Assembly (NCBI GenBank): GCA_046154965.1
Contig: JBJXDY010000061.1
Span: forward strand, 39,612-103,611
DNA from: DATKFM01 sp046154965
Lineage (GTDB): Bacteria > Pseudomonadota > Alphaproteobacteria > Dongiales > Dongiaceae
DNA: 64,000 nt
Direction: 5' to 3'
Positions within the stretch are counted from its first letter, which is position 1. Each line of letters opens with the position of its first letter. Below are positions 1 through 10,732 of this stretch, piece by piece. The notes beneath the pieces are model-generated. The model was not told the DNA's origin and did no database searches. It saw only the letters and a list, made by a program, of their open reading frames with translations. The translations under genes were made by a program, and so were the position numbers.

Positions 1-209
1 TAGTAGGCGGTGGGGTCGGTCATGCTAGGCGTCCGTCAATGATCGGAATTAGCTGCGCGACTCGGTGTCAATACGGCAATCGAAGTCGGAGCGATAGAGT
101 GCATCCCGACAATCTAGACGTGTTGCGTGGCTCGGGCGATCATGTCAATGGGCCGACGCAATCAGTGGCGAAGATGGTGCCATGTACTACTTCCCGAAAT
201 GAGGTGCTT

Positions 210-947
210 ATGACTGCAGAAGCATGGTTCGAACGAGAACTTGAACAGTTGCGACGAAACAGTGAGGCCGCAATACAATTCCTTTACGCATGGTTGTCCT
301 TTCACGCATGTGCTGGTGATTCCCAGGAGATCCGGCGCGCTATCAACCGAACGCCGCTGTTCTGGAATACCAGTCTGGGAGCGCTGCAAACGTCTCTATT
401 TATTGCGCTCGGACGAATTTTTGACCTAGATCCGAAGAGCCATAGTCTTGAGGCCATCTTGCTCATCGTCGAGAAGAATCCGGGAATATTTTCACGACCA
501 TCATTGGCACGACGAAAGGCCCAGCAGTCGCCAGGCGCGCCGTGGATTGATGAATATGTTCAGAATGCCTATGTGCCGGACGTATCTGATTTTCGGCGTA
601 TACGCCGATTCGCACAGAGTAGAAGATCGGTCTATGACAAGGCGTACAAGAAGATTCGAAACAAGGTATTTGCCCATAGTGGGATCGCGACGCGCTTGCA
701 GTCGGACGAGCTTTTCGGCAGCACTAAAATCGGCGAGCTTCAGCGATTGGTCTTGTCACTTCGAAATCTACAAGAGACTTTGTATCAGTTGTATATGAAT
801 GGCAGGAAACCGCAGGCGATGAAAGTCAGGTATGGTGTCACCGCACTTAGACGCGCGGCATCACGGAACGATCATTACTCACTGCCTGTCCAAGAGAGAA
901 TTGTTGTCGAGGCGTTCAAACTACTTAGGTCTCTTTCGACAGCATGA
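210..947 (+). CDS. HEPN-domain protein, AbiU2-like (putative)
   Basis: A 245-residue protein of mostly helical, charged sequence. The reading frame stays open further upstream, but the ATG at 210 has a Shine-Dalgarno-like GAGGTG at 201-206 and the extra upstream residues look unstructured, so I start here. Around residue 150 it has RNKVFAH, an R-x5-H motif with Asn after the Arg, as in HEPN RNases. The preceding segment (FWNTSLGALQTSLFIALGRIFD) recalls the AbiU2-like HEPN family. Known HEPN proteins are often RNases in toxin-antitoxin or abortive-infection systems. No partner gene is visible, though the left side is cut by the window edge. Its base composition is more AT-rich than everything to its right, which suggests transfer. 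The family assignment is from memory of motifs; any function is inferred. Confidence 0.6.
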   Translation: MTAEAWFERELEQLRRNSEAAIQFLYAWLSFHACAGDSQEIRRAINRTPLFWNTSLGALQTSLFIALGRIFDLDPKSHSLEAILLIVEKNPGIFSRPSLARRKAQQSPGAPWIDEYVQNAYVPDVSDFRRIRRFAQSRRSVYDKAYKKIRNKVFAHSGIATRLQSDELFGSTKIGELQRLVLSLRNLQETLYQLYMNGRKPQAMKVRYGVTALRRAASRNDHYSLPVQERIVVEAFKLLRSLSTA

Positions 948-997
948 TGGATCCTAGCGAACGATACGCTACGCCTGAATCGCCTGTTTTAATGATT

Positions 998-1075
998 GTC
1001 ATCCCCGCGAAAGCGGGGACCCAGAGGCTATAGCGCGCGCTGTTTCTCCTGGGTCCCCGCTTTCGCGGGGATGAC
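998..1075. repeat. Palindromic intergenic repeat (REP-like pair)
   Basis: Two perfectly complementary 27-base arms, 998-1024 and 1049-1075, flank a 24-base centre. Each arm is itself a hairpin: CCCCGC-GAAA-GCGGGG on the left and its complement on the right, so the transcript of either strand contains one GNRA-type tetraloop. It sits between the convergent 3' ends of the HEPN gene and gyrB, where it could also stop transcription from both sides. The same kind of sequence is widespread in proteobacterial intergenic DNA; its translation gives the familiar spurious peptide VPAFAGMT. Confidence 0.85.
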
Positions 1076-1108
1076 AAGAGATGGTGTGCCGGCGGGAACG
1101 GGCGACGC

Positions 1109-3568
<2,460 letters not shown>

Positions 3569-3615
3569 CTGTGCAACTGCTTGATCCCTGGCGCCGGCGA
3601 AAGGCGGGCGCGGAC

Positions 3616-4839
3616 TTAGACTGAGCGCGGCGCGATCTTCGCATCGCGCACATCGAAGAATTGGGCGTCGCCGGCCATCGCGTCGAAGAACGCGGCGTCG
3701 GTGCCGGTGAGCCAGGCCTGCAGCCCCAAATGCCGCAGTTCGCCGAAGAAGGCGTGGCGGCGGGTTTCGTCCAGATGGGCCACCACCTCGTCCAGCAGCA
3801 GGAGCGGCGTTTGCGCCCGCAGATCGGCCAGCAGGCGGGCGAAGGCCAGCACCGTGGCCACCAGGAGCGCCTTCTGCTCCCCCGTGGAGCAGAGGGCGGC
3901 GGGCATGCCGCTGTCCTGGTGGATGGCCACGAGATCGCTGCGGTGCGGCCCCCAGAGGGCGCCGCCGGCCTCGGCATCGGCGGCGCGGGAGTGGGCCAGC
4001 ATGTCCCGCAGCCGCTCCTCGGCGGCCAGGGCGGGCATCTCGCCCAGCCAGCTATCGACAGCCCCTTCCAGACGCAGCAAAGCCCGCGGGAACGGCCCGG
4101 GGCCGGCGGCCATGGAAGCGGTGAGTCTCGTAATCAGGTCGCGCCGCGCGGCCGATATGGCGATGCCGCGCTCGGCGATCTGCTGTTCCAGCGCCGCCAG
4201 CCAGGCGGGATCCCGCCACCGCTCGCCCTCGCCGCGCAGCACCTGCACCCGCTCCTGCAGCAGGTGGCCGTACTGGCCCAGGCGCTTGGCGTGATCGGGA
4301 TCGAGGCCGAATACCAGACGGTCGGTGAATTTCCGCCGGTGCAGGGCGCCATCGAGAAACAGCCGGTCCATCTGCGGCGTCAGCCAGGCCACCGACAGGA
4401 TCTGCGCCAGGGCCGACTGGCCGCCGGCGAGCGCGCCGTCGATCTTCACCAGCCGCCGGTCGCGGCCGGCAGCGGCGGGATCCCTGCCGGTGCCCAAATC
4501 GATCTGCGCCCCAGGCCGGTTCACCGTCGCGGCGATGCCCCAGGCGGCGCGGCGGGGCTGGCCGTCGGTTTCGCCAGGAATCATGCGGTCGATGTCAGGC
4601 AGCCGCGCATGGCGCAGGCCGCGGCCGGGGATCAGGAAGGAGATGGCCTCCAGCAGGTTGGTCTTGCCGGCGCCGTTGGGGCCGGTGAGCACCACCGGCC
4701 GCCGGTCCAGATGGATCTCGGCCCGGCCGTAATTGCGGAAATCGGTCAGCACCAGCCGCTCCAGCCAGACGACAGGCCCGGCGGAATGCCTGATGGCATC
4801 GCTGGGCGCGGATTGGCGCAGAGCCGGGGCGTTGGACAT
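3616..4839 (-). CDS. recF: DNA replication and repair protein RecF
   Basis: SMC-like ATPase that helps load RecA at gaps and binds DNA in an ATP-dependent way. The 407-residue protein shows LTDFRNY, Walker A GPNGAGKT at 53-60, an ABC-type signature STGEQKALL and Walker B LLLLDEVVAHLDE near the C-terminus. The N-terminus is about 23 residues longer than in E. coli RecF, so translation could begin further in, but no better start is evident. It lies 10 bases after dnaN, so the two are almost certainly co-transcribed. Confidence 0.97.
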   Translation of the reverse strand: MSNAPALRQSAPSDAIRHSAGPVVWLERLVLTDFRNYGRAEIHLDRRPVVLTGPNGAGKTNLLEAISFLIPGRGLRHARLPDIDRMIPGETDGQPRRAAWGIAATVNRPGAQIDLGTGRDPAAAGRDRRLVKIDGALAGGQSALAQILSVAWLTPQMDRLFLDGALHRRKFTDRLVFGLDPDHAKRLGQYGHLLQERVQVLRGEGERWRDPAWLAALEQQIAERGIAISAARRDLITRLTASMAAGPGPFPRALLRLEGAVDSWLGEMPALAAEERLRDMLAHSRAADAEAGGALWGPHRSDLVAIHQDSGMPAALCSTGEQKALLVATVLAFARLLADLRAQTPLLLLDEVVAHLDETRRHAFFGELRHLGLQAWLTGTDAAFFDAMAGDAQFFDVRDAKIAPRSV

Positions 4840-4849
4840 CGGGCCGCCG

Positions 4850-5968
4850 TCAGACCCGCATGGGCATCAGCACATAGAGCGCGCTGGGATCGCCGACGTC
4901 GCGGACCAGGGTGGGCGAAGCGGCGTCGGCCAGCGCAAACTGCGCGCCCTCGCCCTCGATCTGTTCGGTGATGTCCAGCAGATATCGGGAGTTGAATCCG
5001 ATATCGATGCCGGTGCCGCCATATTTGACTTCGAGCTCCTCGCTGGCGCTGCCGCTCTCCGGGCTGCTGGCCGAGAGGATCAGCGTGCCTGCCTTCAGCG
5101 ACATCTTCACCGCCCGGGATTTCTCGCTGGAGATGGTGGAGACGCGGTCGACGGCCGCGGCGAAACTCTTGCGGTCGACTTCCATCACTTTGTCGTTGCC
5201 GGTGGGAATGACCCGCTGATAGTCGGGGAAAGTGCCGTCGATCAGCTTTGAATTCAGCAGCACCGCATCGAAGCCGAAGCGGATCTTGCTGTCGGACAGC
5301 GCCACCTCGACATTGTCGGAGGTTTCCTCGATCAGCTTGCGCAGCTCGCCCACGGCCTTGCGCGGAACGATCACGCCGGGCATGTCGGCCGCACCGGAGG
5401 GCAGCGCCATTTCGAAGCGCGCCAGGCGGTGGCCGTCGGTGGCGACCGCGCGCAGCACCTTCACGTCGCCTGTCGTGTGGGCGTGCAGATAGATGCCGTT
5501 CAGATAGTAGCGCGTCTCTTCGGTCGAGATGGCAAAGCGCGTGCGGTCGATCAGATTGCGCAGATCCTTGCCGGCGATGGAGAATTTGCTCGGCAGATCG
5601 CCGCCGGCCGTGGCCGGGAAATCTTCCCGCGGCAATGTCGCCAGGCTGAATTTCGAACGGCCCGCCTTCAGCGTCACCTGGCCGCCATCGGCGGCGCCTT
5701 CGATCTGAATCTGCGCGCCTTCCGGCAGCTTGCGCACGATGTCGTAGAGCGTATGGGCGGAGACCGTGGTGGCGCCCTTGGCGCCGACCTGGGCGGCCAC
5801 TTTCTCGACGATGGTCAGATCCATGTCGGTCGCGGTCAGCGCCAGCATGTTGTCGGACGCATCCAGCAGCACATTCGACAGGATCGGAATCGTATTGCGG
5901 CGCTCCACGACGCTCTGCACATGGGCGAGCGACTTGAGTAGAGCGCCCCGTTCAATGGTGATCTTCAT
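4850..5968 (-). CDS. dnaN: DNA polymerase III subunit beta (sliding clamp)
   Basis: Ring-shaped processivity clamp that tethers DNA polymerases. 372 residues beginning MKITIERGALLKSLAHVQ, with the family's usual hints: ERRNTIPILSNVLL near the start, ATDMDLTI, the central PDYQRVIP and the C-terminal end YVLMPMRV, which matches the conserved (V/I)MPMR(V/L) clamp terminus. Length fits the family. A 249-base gap separates it from dnaA upstream, with an AT-rich inverted repeat, so it may have its own promoter. Confidence 0.98.
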   Translation of the reverse strand: MKITIERGALLKSLAHVQSVVERRNTIPILSNVLLDASDNMLALTATDMDLTIVEKVAAQVGAKGATTVSAHTLYDIVRKLPEGAQIQIEGAADGGQVTLKAGRSKFSLATLPREDFPATAGGDLPSKFSIAGKDLRNLIDRTRFAISTEETRYYLNGIYLHAHTTGDVKVLRAVATDGHRLARFEMALPSGAADMPGVIVPRKAVGELRKLIEETSDNVEVALSDSKIRFGFDAVLLNSKLIDGTFPDYQRVIPTGNDKVMEVDRKSFAAAVDRVSTISSEKSRAVKMSLKAGTLILSASSPESGSASEELEVKYGGTGIDIGFNSRYLLDITEQIEGEGAQFALADAASPTLVRDVGDPSALYVLMPMRV

Positions 5969-6161
5969 GTCGCGACTGACTTTCTTGGGGATCTAGCGAT
6001 GGCTGTGGAGGACGCCCCGGCACCCGTCGCCCCCCGTTTTCTTTCGCCGGCTAAAACCTGACGATCCCTGCCGGCCGATCGGATGCCCAGAGCTTTTGCG
6101 AATCAGTCGATCACTATAGCAAATAGCGCCGAAAAGGTAAGGCTTTTGAGCGCCCGGCGGT

Positions 6162-6190
6162 AGACCATAATATATTGATTCTTATGGTCT
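6162..6190. promoter_or_regulatory. AT-rich inverted repeat between dnaA and dnaN
   Basis: Perfect 9-base arms, AGACCATAA at 6162-6170 and TTATGGTCT at 6182-6190, enclose 11 AT-rich bases. It lies just after the dnaA stop and before dnaN. It could be a stem-loop ending dnaA transcripts or an operator for dnaN; there is no T-run that would make it a clear intrinsic terminator. No convincing DnaA boxes flank it. Confidence 0.45.
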
Positions 6191-6217
6191 TTTATGGCCG
6201 GAAAGCCGGGGGCGCGA

Positions 6218-7621
6218 TCAGCCCTCGAGCATCCGGCGCAAGAGCTCCACATCCTCGGCAAAACTCGAATCGGCGGAGCGCAATTCGTCCACCTTGCGGA
6301 CCGCATGCATGACCGTGGTGTGGTCGCGGCCGCCGAATTTCCGGCCGATTTCCGGCAGCGAACGGGGGGTGAGCTGCTTGGCCAGATACATGGCCACCTG
6401 GCGCGGCCGGGCCACGGCGCGGGAGCGGCGGGCCGAATGCATGTCCGAGACCTTGATGTTGAAATGCTCGGCCACGCGCTTCTGAATCTCCTCGATGGTG
6501 ACGCGGCGGTCGTTGGCGCGCAGGAGATCGTGCAGCACTTCCTGCGTGGTCTCCAGGGTGATCGGCCGCCCCACCAGTTGCGAATGGGCCATGATGCGGT
6601 TGAGCGCGCCTTCGAGCTCGCGCACGTTGGAAGTGATCTTGTGGGCGAGGAATTCCATCACCTTGGGCGGCGTTTCGATCTTCATCCGCTCGGCCTTCGC
6701 CTGCAGGATGCCCAGGCGCAGCTCGTAGGTCGTCGGATGGATGTCGGCCACCAGCCCCCAGCCCAGGCGCGACTTCATCCGCTCTTCCATGCCCTCGAGG
6801 TCGGAGGGCGATTTGTCGGCGGAGATCACCACCTGCCGGTTCTGATCCACCAGCGCATTGAAGGTGTGGAAGAATTCTTCCTGGGTCGAGTCCTTGCCGC
6901 TGATGAACTGGACATCGTCGATCATCAGCACATCGACGGAGCGGAACTGCTCCTTGAAGGCCATGGTGTTCTTGTCGCGCAGCGCGCGCACGAACTGATA
7001 CATGAATTTCTCGGCCGAGAGATAGATGACCCGGCGCTCCGGCGATTTCTTGCGGATATGCCAGGCGATCGCATGCATCAGATGGGTCTTGCCGAGGCCC
7101 ACGCCGCCATAAAGGAACAAGGGATTGAATGGTACAGTTTTGGAATCCGCGACCCGGTAGGCGGCGGCATAGGCTAGCTCGTTCGATTTGCCGACCACGA
7201 AATCCTCGAAGGTGAGCCGGGGATCGAGCACGGCGCCGAAGAAGTTTCCGGACGGCGCGTCAGTCGCGTCTTTGCGGGCGAGATCGATCGCGGGAGCCGT
7301 CTCGGTCTCCAATGTCCGGCCGGCCGGCCGGCCATCACCCAGTCCTGTCAGGGAAGAGCTGTCGACGACGATCTCTACGCCTTTGAGCGCCGGATTCCCC
7401 CCCTGCCAGAGGGCGCGCAGCCGGTCCTGATAGTGGGACACGATCCAGTCGCGCACAAAGCGCGTGGGCACGGCCATTTCCACGTCCTGGCCGCGAACTT
7501 GCAGAAGCGTCAGCTTTTTCAGCCAGTTTTTGTAGGCGGTTTCGCCCATTTCGGCCCGCAGCTTGCCGCGCACCCGCGCCCACTGCGATTGAATCTGTTC
7601 GTTGTGCGACTGTCCGGTCAT
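6218..7621 (-). CDS. dnaA: Chromosomal replication initiator DnaA
   Basis: AAA+ ATPase that opens the origin. Visible parts: an N-terminal domain (QIQSQWARVRGKLRAEMGE), a linker, LTFEDFVVGKSNELAYAAA, Walker A GGVGLGKTH, Walker B VDVLMIDDVQFI, and the DnaA-box-binding signature GGRDHTTVMHAVRKV near the C-terminus. The frame is open to a TTG at 7654, but that start would overlap the upstream rhodanese gene; the ATG at 7621 gives MTGQSHNEQ and 467 residues, the usual size. It is the second gene after the small rhodanese gene and probably shares its transcript. Confidence 0.97.
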   Translation of the reverse strand: MTGQSHNEQIQSQWARVRGKLRAEMGETAYKNWLKKLTLLQVRGQDVEMAVPTRFVRDWIVSHYQDRLRALWQGGNPALKGVEIVVDSSSLTGLGDGRPAGRTLETETAPAIDLARKDATDAPSGNFFGAVLDPRLTFEDFVVGKSNELAYAAAYRVADSKTVPFNPLFLYGGVGLGKTHLMHAIAWHIRKKSPERRVIYLSAEKFMYQFVRALRDKNTMAFKEQFRSVDVLMIDDVQFISGKDSTQEEFFHTFNALVDQNRQVVISADKSPSDLEGMEERMKSRLGWGLVADIHPTTYELRLGILQAKAERMKIETPPKVMEFLAHKITSNVRELEGALNRIMAHSQLVGRPITLETTQEVLHDLLRANDRRVTIEEIQKRVAEHFNIKVSDMHSARRSRAVARPRQVAMYLAKQLTPRSLPEIGRKFGGRDHTTVMHAVRKVDELRSADSSFAEDVELLRRMLEG

Positions 7622-7638
7622 TCCGCGAGCCCGCAACG

Positions 7639-8055
7639 CTATTCTTGAATCCAAGGCAGGCCGGCGGCCTTCCAGCCATTAACGCGGCCGCGATGCCGTT
7701 CGCCATCGGGCGGGCCTTCAAAACCTTCGCTGACATTGTAACATTGATTGTATCCCAGGGCGGTTACCGCTTCGGCCGCCGCGCGGGAGCGCGCACCGCT
7801 GCGACATATGAAGAGGATCGGCGTATCGGGCGCCGGCACCGCCTTCTTGATCTGCGCGCCGAATTCAGGATTCACATCCATGGACGGAAACATCTGCCAA
7901 GAGAGCAGCGTCGTCTGCTTGCCGATGGAGCTGAGATCGGGAATGCCGACGAAGGTCCATTCCGGTCTGGTGCGAACATCGACCAACTGTGCTGTCGGCT
8001 TGGAGGTAAGGAGGTCCCACGCTTCATTCGGTTTTTTGTCGCCAGCGTAGGCCAT
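7639..8055 (-). CDS. Rhodanese-like domain protein
   Basis: Single rhodanese-fold domain of 138 residues with LVDVRTRPEW and an active-site loop ICRSGARS that keeps the catalytic Cys, so sulfur transfer is possible. The frame opens at a GTG at 8082, but the ATG at 8055 (MAYAGDKKPNEAW) matches the way homologues begin and has a G-rich stretch upstream. It ends 17 bases before the dnaA start and is likely the first gene of that transcript. Its acceptor is unknown. Confidence 0.88.
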   Translation of the reverse strand: MAYAGDKKPNEAWDLLTSKPTAQLVDVRTRPEWTFVGIPDLSSIGKQTTLLSWQMFPSMDVNPEFGAQIKKAVPAPDTPILFICRSGARSRAAAEAVTALGYNQCYNVSEGFEGPPDGERHRGRVNGWKAAGLPWIQE

Positions 8056-8540
8056 ACCTGCCACCCCCAAAAACAACTTCACCTCGCCCGCTCGACGAAC
8101 CGCCTCAAGAGGCCGGCTATCGCTCGGTCAGTTCCCGTAGCGCGCAAGATGATCTCTCATCCTACGGTTCGGGACACCGAAATCAAGATTGTGCCAACAA
8201 ACCCTGATGCCGCAGCGCGCTTTCCAAACTTGTCCCGCGGATTAACGCGCCGCCTCCTCCCAAGTTCAGTGCGATCACTGTAGCTGCGATGGGTGCGAGT
8301 CGCAATACGCCCGAAATGAGAACGAAACAACTTTTCCCTTGGTATGAGCATGCATCTTGCGGTTCGGAACTTCGCGCGCACTATTGGTTTGATTTTTCCG
8401 CGGCATCGCAAAAAAACTTTTCAGCAGCCGTCAGGAATGCGCCGCCATCGTCTCACAAATGTGAAACGGCGCCGCTGATGCGGCGCCGCTGCAAGTCGTT
8501 CATGTTTTCGCCGAACGCGGAAACGCACCGGCGGAAGATT
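8056..8540. other. Intergenic region between rpsT and the rhodanese-dnaA group
   Basis: About 485 bases without a supported gene. It holds the rpsT terminator candidate at 8467-8488 and presumably the promoter that drives the rhodanese-dnaA transcript. I searched by eye for TTATCCACA-type DnaA boxes and AT-rich unwinding tracts and saw none that would mark an origin. Confidence 0.5.
8467..8488 (-). terminator. Stem-loop after rpsT
   Basis: On the minus strand a 9-base perfect stem, CGGCGCCGC / GCGGCGCCG, encloses a 4-base loop and is followed by only TTTCAC. It lies about 50 bases past the rpsT stop. The GC stem is strong but the U-run is short, so efficiency is uncertain. Confidence 0.6.
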
Positions 8541-8807
8541 TTATTTTCTCAACGCCTTCACGCGGGCGGCAAGGCGAGACACTTTACGCGCCGCCGTGTT
8601 GCGATGCAGAACACTTTTCCGGGCGCCGGCCTGGATCACCGGCTGTGCCGCGCGCAGCGCCGCTTCCGCCGCAGCCTTGTCGCCGCTGGCGATCGCCGTC
8701 TCCACCTTCTTGATGGAGGTGCGAACTTTGCTGACGCGGGCCCGGTTCACTTCCGTACGCCGCGCCGTCTGCCGAATGCGCTTCTTCGCTGATTTGTGCT
8801 GCGCCAT
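8541..8807 (-). CDS. rpsT: 30S ribosomal protein S20
   Basis: Small basic ribosomal protein that binds 16S rRNA early in assembly. 88 residues, beginning MAQHKSAKKRIRQTARR, with Lys/Arg/Ala-rich helices throughout and the C-terminal TAARKVSRLAARVKAL. The start is fixed by homology, but no Shine-Dalgarno precedes it: the minus strand reads ATCCTCCTCAA directly before the ATG, which resembles the anti-Shine-Dalgarno itself. S20 synthesis is autoregulated at translation in E. coli, where initiation is also atypical. Confidence 0.97.
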   Translation of the reverse strand: MAQHKSAKKRIRQTARRTEVNRARVSKVRTSIKKVETAIASGDKAAAEAALRAAQPVIQAGARKSVLHRNTAARKVSRLAARVKALRK

Positions 8808-8922
8808 TTGAGGAGGATCTCGCGATATCTGGGGTCAAGCCGAAAGGCGGCGGGTTATAGCGGCAGACCGCCGGGGCGTCAAGCCGGGCAATGGACCAAT
8901 GAGCCCGGATTTCCGCCATTTC

Positions 8923-9699
8923 TTAATTGTTATTGAAGGCCGGCGGCCGCTTCTCCACGAAGGCCGACATGCCTTCTTTCTTATCGGCGGTGCCGAAGGC
9001 GGCATGGAACAGGCGCCGCTCGAAGCGAAGTCCTTCCGCCAGCGTGGTTTCGTAGGCGCGGTTGACGGACTCTTTCACCATCAGCGCCGCAATCCCCGGC
9101 ATCGACGCGATTTTTTCCGCAGTTTTCACGGTCTCGGCCAGCAGATCCGCCACCGGCACCACACGGGCCACCAGGCCCAGTCGCTCGGCCTCCTGCGCAT
9201 CCATCATGCGGCCGGTCAGGCACATCTCCATCGCCTTGGCCTTGCCGATCACGCGGGTGAGGCGCTGCGTGCCGCCGGCGCCCGGCAGCACGCCGATGGT
9301 GATTTCCGGCTGGCCGAATTTGGCGTTATCGGCGGCGATGATGATGTCGCACATCATCGCCATCTCGCAGCCGCCGCCGAGCGCGAAGCCGGCCACCGCC
9401 GCGATCACCGGCTTGCGGCAATGAGCCAGCCGCTCCCAGCCGCGGGTGACGAAGTCGCTGGAATAGACATCGGCGAAGCCGCGGTCCTTCATCTCCTTGA
9501 TATCGGCGCCGGCTGCAAAGGCTTTCTCGTTGCCGGTCACGACGATGACGCGGATCTGCGGATCGAACTCCAGCTCATCGGCCGCCTTGGCGAGATCGGC
9601 GATCAGCGCATCGCACAGCGCATTGAGCGATTTCGGCCGGTTGAAGGTGATGATGCCGACAGCGCCTTTGCGCTCAACGATGAGATTCTCGTAGGTCAT
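8923..9699 (-). CDS. Enoyl-CoA hydratase (crotonase family)
   Basis: Hydrates trans-2-enoyl-CoA in beta-oxidation or related acyl-CoA degradation. 258 residues from MTYENLIVERKG; the open frame extends 135 codons further upstream but that part has no homologue-like sequence and overlaps the mutM 3' end. The oxyanion-hole segment AFAAGADIKEM, GGGCEMAMMCD (first catalytic Glu) and GQPEITIGVLPGAGGTQRL (second catalytic Glu) are all present, so a true hydratase is likely rather than an isomerase. The substrate chain length cannot be read from sequence. Confidence 0.94.
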   Translation of the reverse strand: MTYENLIVERKGAVGIITFNRPKSLNALCDALIADLAKAADELEFDPQIRVIVVTGNEKAFAAGADIKEMKDRGFADVYSSDFVTRGWERLAHCRKPVIAAVAGFALGGGCEMAMMCDIIIAADNAKFGQPEITIGVLPGAGGTQRLTRVIGKAKAMEMCLTGRMMDAQEAERLGLVARVVPVADLLAETVKTAEKIASMPGIAALMVKESVNRAYETTLAEGLRFERRLFHAAFGTADKKEGMSAFVEKRPPAFNNN

Positions 9700-9787
9700 G
9701 ATCTGCCACCGGATTGATTTCAGGGGAGAATGCCAAAGGGAGAGTGCCAGTGAAATGCCGGCCTGGCCGCCGCAGGCGCTATCTACC

Positions 9788-10630
9788 TCAGCGCTGACGG
9801 CGCGGACAATAGAAAGTGGAGCGCCCCGATTGCGCCAGGCGCCTAATGCCGCCGGTGCGCCGGAGCGCGCAATTGCAGCCGGGGCAGGCCTGCCCTTCCC
9901 GTTCATAAACCGCCCAGCGATGCTGGAAATAGCCAAGCTCGCCGTCGGTCTGCACATAGTCCCGCAGCGAGGAGCCGCCGGCCTCGATCGCCTCCGCCAA
10001 CACCGATTTGATCGCCTGGGCCAGCAGATCGGCGCGGCCGCGCTGGACCGTGCGGGCCAGGCGCCGCGGCGAGATGCCGGCCCGGAACAGCGCTTCGGAC
10101 GCATAGATGTTTCCCACGCCGGCTACAACCCGTTGATCCAGAATGGCTGCCTTGATCGGCGTGCGCTTGCCCTTCAATGCCTCGGCGAGAACGGCGCCGG
10201 TGAATGACGGCTCCAGCGGTTCTGGCCCCAGACCGGCCAGCAGGCGGTGGCGCGACAGTCCGTCGCGGGGCACCAGATCGAAGGAGCCGAAGCGCCGCGC
10301 GTCGTTGAAGCGAACCACGGTGCCATCGTCGGTTTCGAAGATCAGATGATCGTGAAGCTCGGGCGCCCGCTCCGCCGTTCCGCCGATCAGCATACGGCCG
10401 GACATGCCAAGATGCCCGAGCACCACCATGCCGTCATCCAGATGGAACAGCATGTATTTGGCGCGCCGCGCGATCCGCTCGATCCGGCGGCCCTGCAGCC
10501 GCGCGGCGAATTCCGGCGGCAGCGGGAATCGCAGATCGGGCCGCCGCTGGATCACGCGGGCAAAGCGCCGGCCTTCCAGGCGGGCCGCGAGCCCGCGGCA
10601 AACTGTTTCGACTTCAGGCAGTTCGGGCAT
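9788..10630 (-). CDS. mutM: Formamidopyrimidine-DNA glycosylase
   Basis: Removes 8-oxoguanine and formamidopyrimidines and cleaves the abasic site. 280 residues with the catalytic N-terminus MPELPEVETVCRGL (Pro and Glu right after Met), the conserved Lys in RAKYMLFHL, the H2TH segment and GGSSLRDYVQTDGELGYFQH. The C-terminal zinc finger starts CPGCNC but ends YCPRRQR, where the fourth cysteine of the usual C-x2-C pair is an Arg (codon CGT where TGT would be expected). The gene is monocistronic-looking and divergent from ubiE. Confidence 0.96.
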   Translation of the reverse strand: MPELPEVETVCRGLAARLEGRRFARVIQRRPDLRFPLPPEFAARLQGRRIERIARRAKYMLFHLDDGMVVLGHLGMSGRMLIGGTAERAPELHDHLIFETDDGTVVRFNDARRFGSFDLVPRDGLSRHRLLAGLGPEPLEPSFTGAVLAEALKGKRTPIKAAILDQRVVAGVGNIYASEALFRAGISPRRLARTVQRGRADLLAQAIKSVLAEAIEAGGSSLRDYVQTDGELGYFQHRWAVYEREGQACPGCNCALRRTGGIRRLAQSGRSTFYCPRRQR

Positions 10631-10732
10631 TGCTTGGAATCTTCATGCAGCCGGCCGCACGGCGTGGCCACGCCCGGTCCGGGAGGTTATTGTGACCCCG
10701 TCGATAGCAGATTTTGCCGCCCCAATCACGCC

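Noticed and set aside
5969..8540. Replication origin near dnaA
   Set aside because: No cluster of DnaA-box-like sequences could be found by eye in the two gaps, and in many alphaproteobacteria the origin is not at dnaA.
9700..10104. N-terminal extension of the enoyl-CoA hydratase
   Set aside because: The family starts at MTYENL; the extra 135 codons overlap mutM and are antisense-like.
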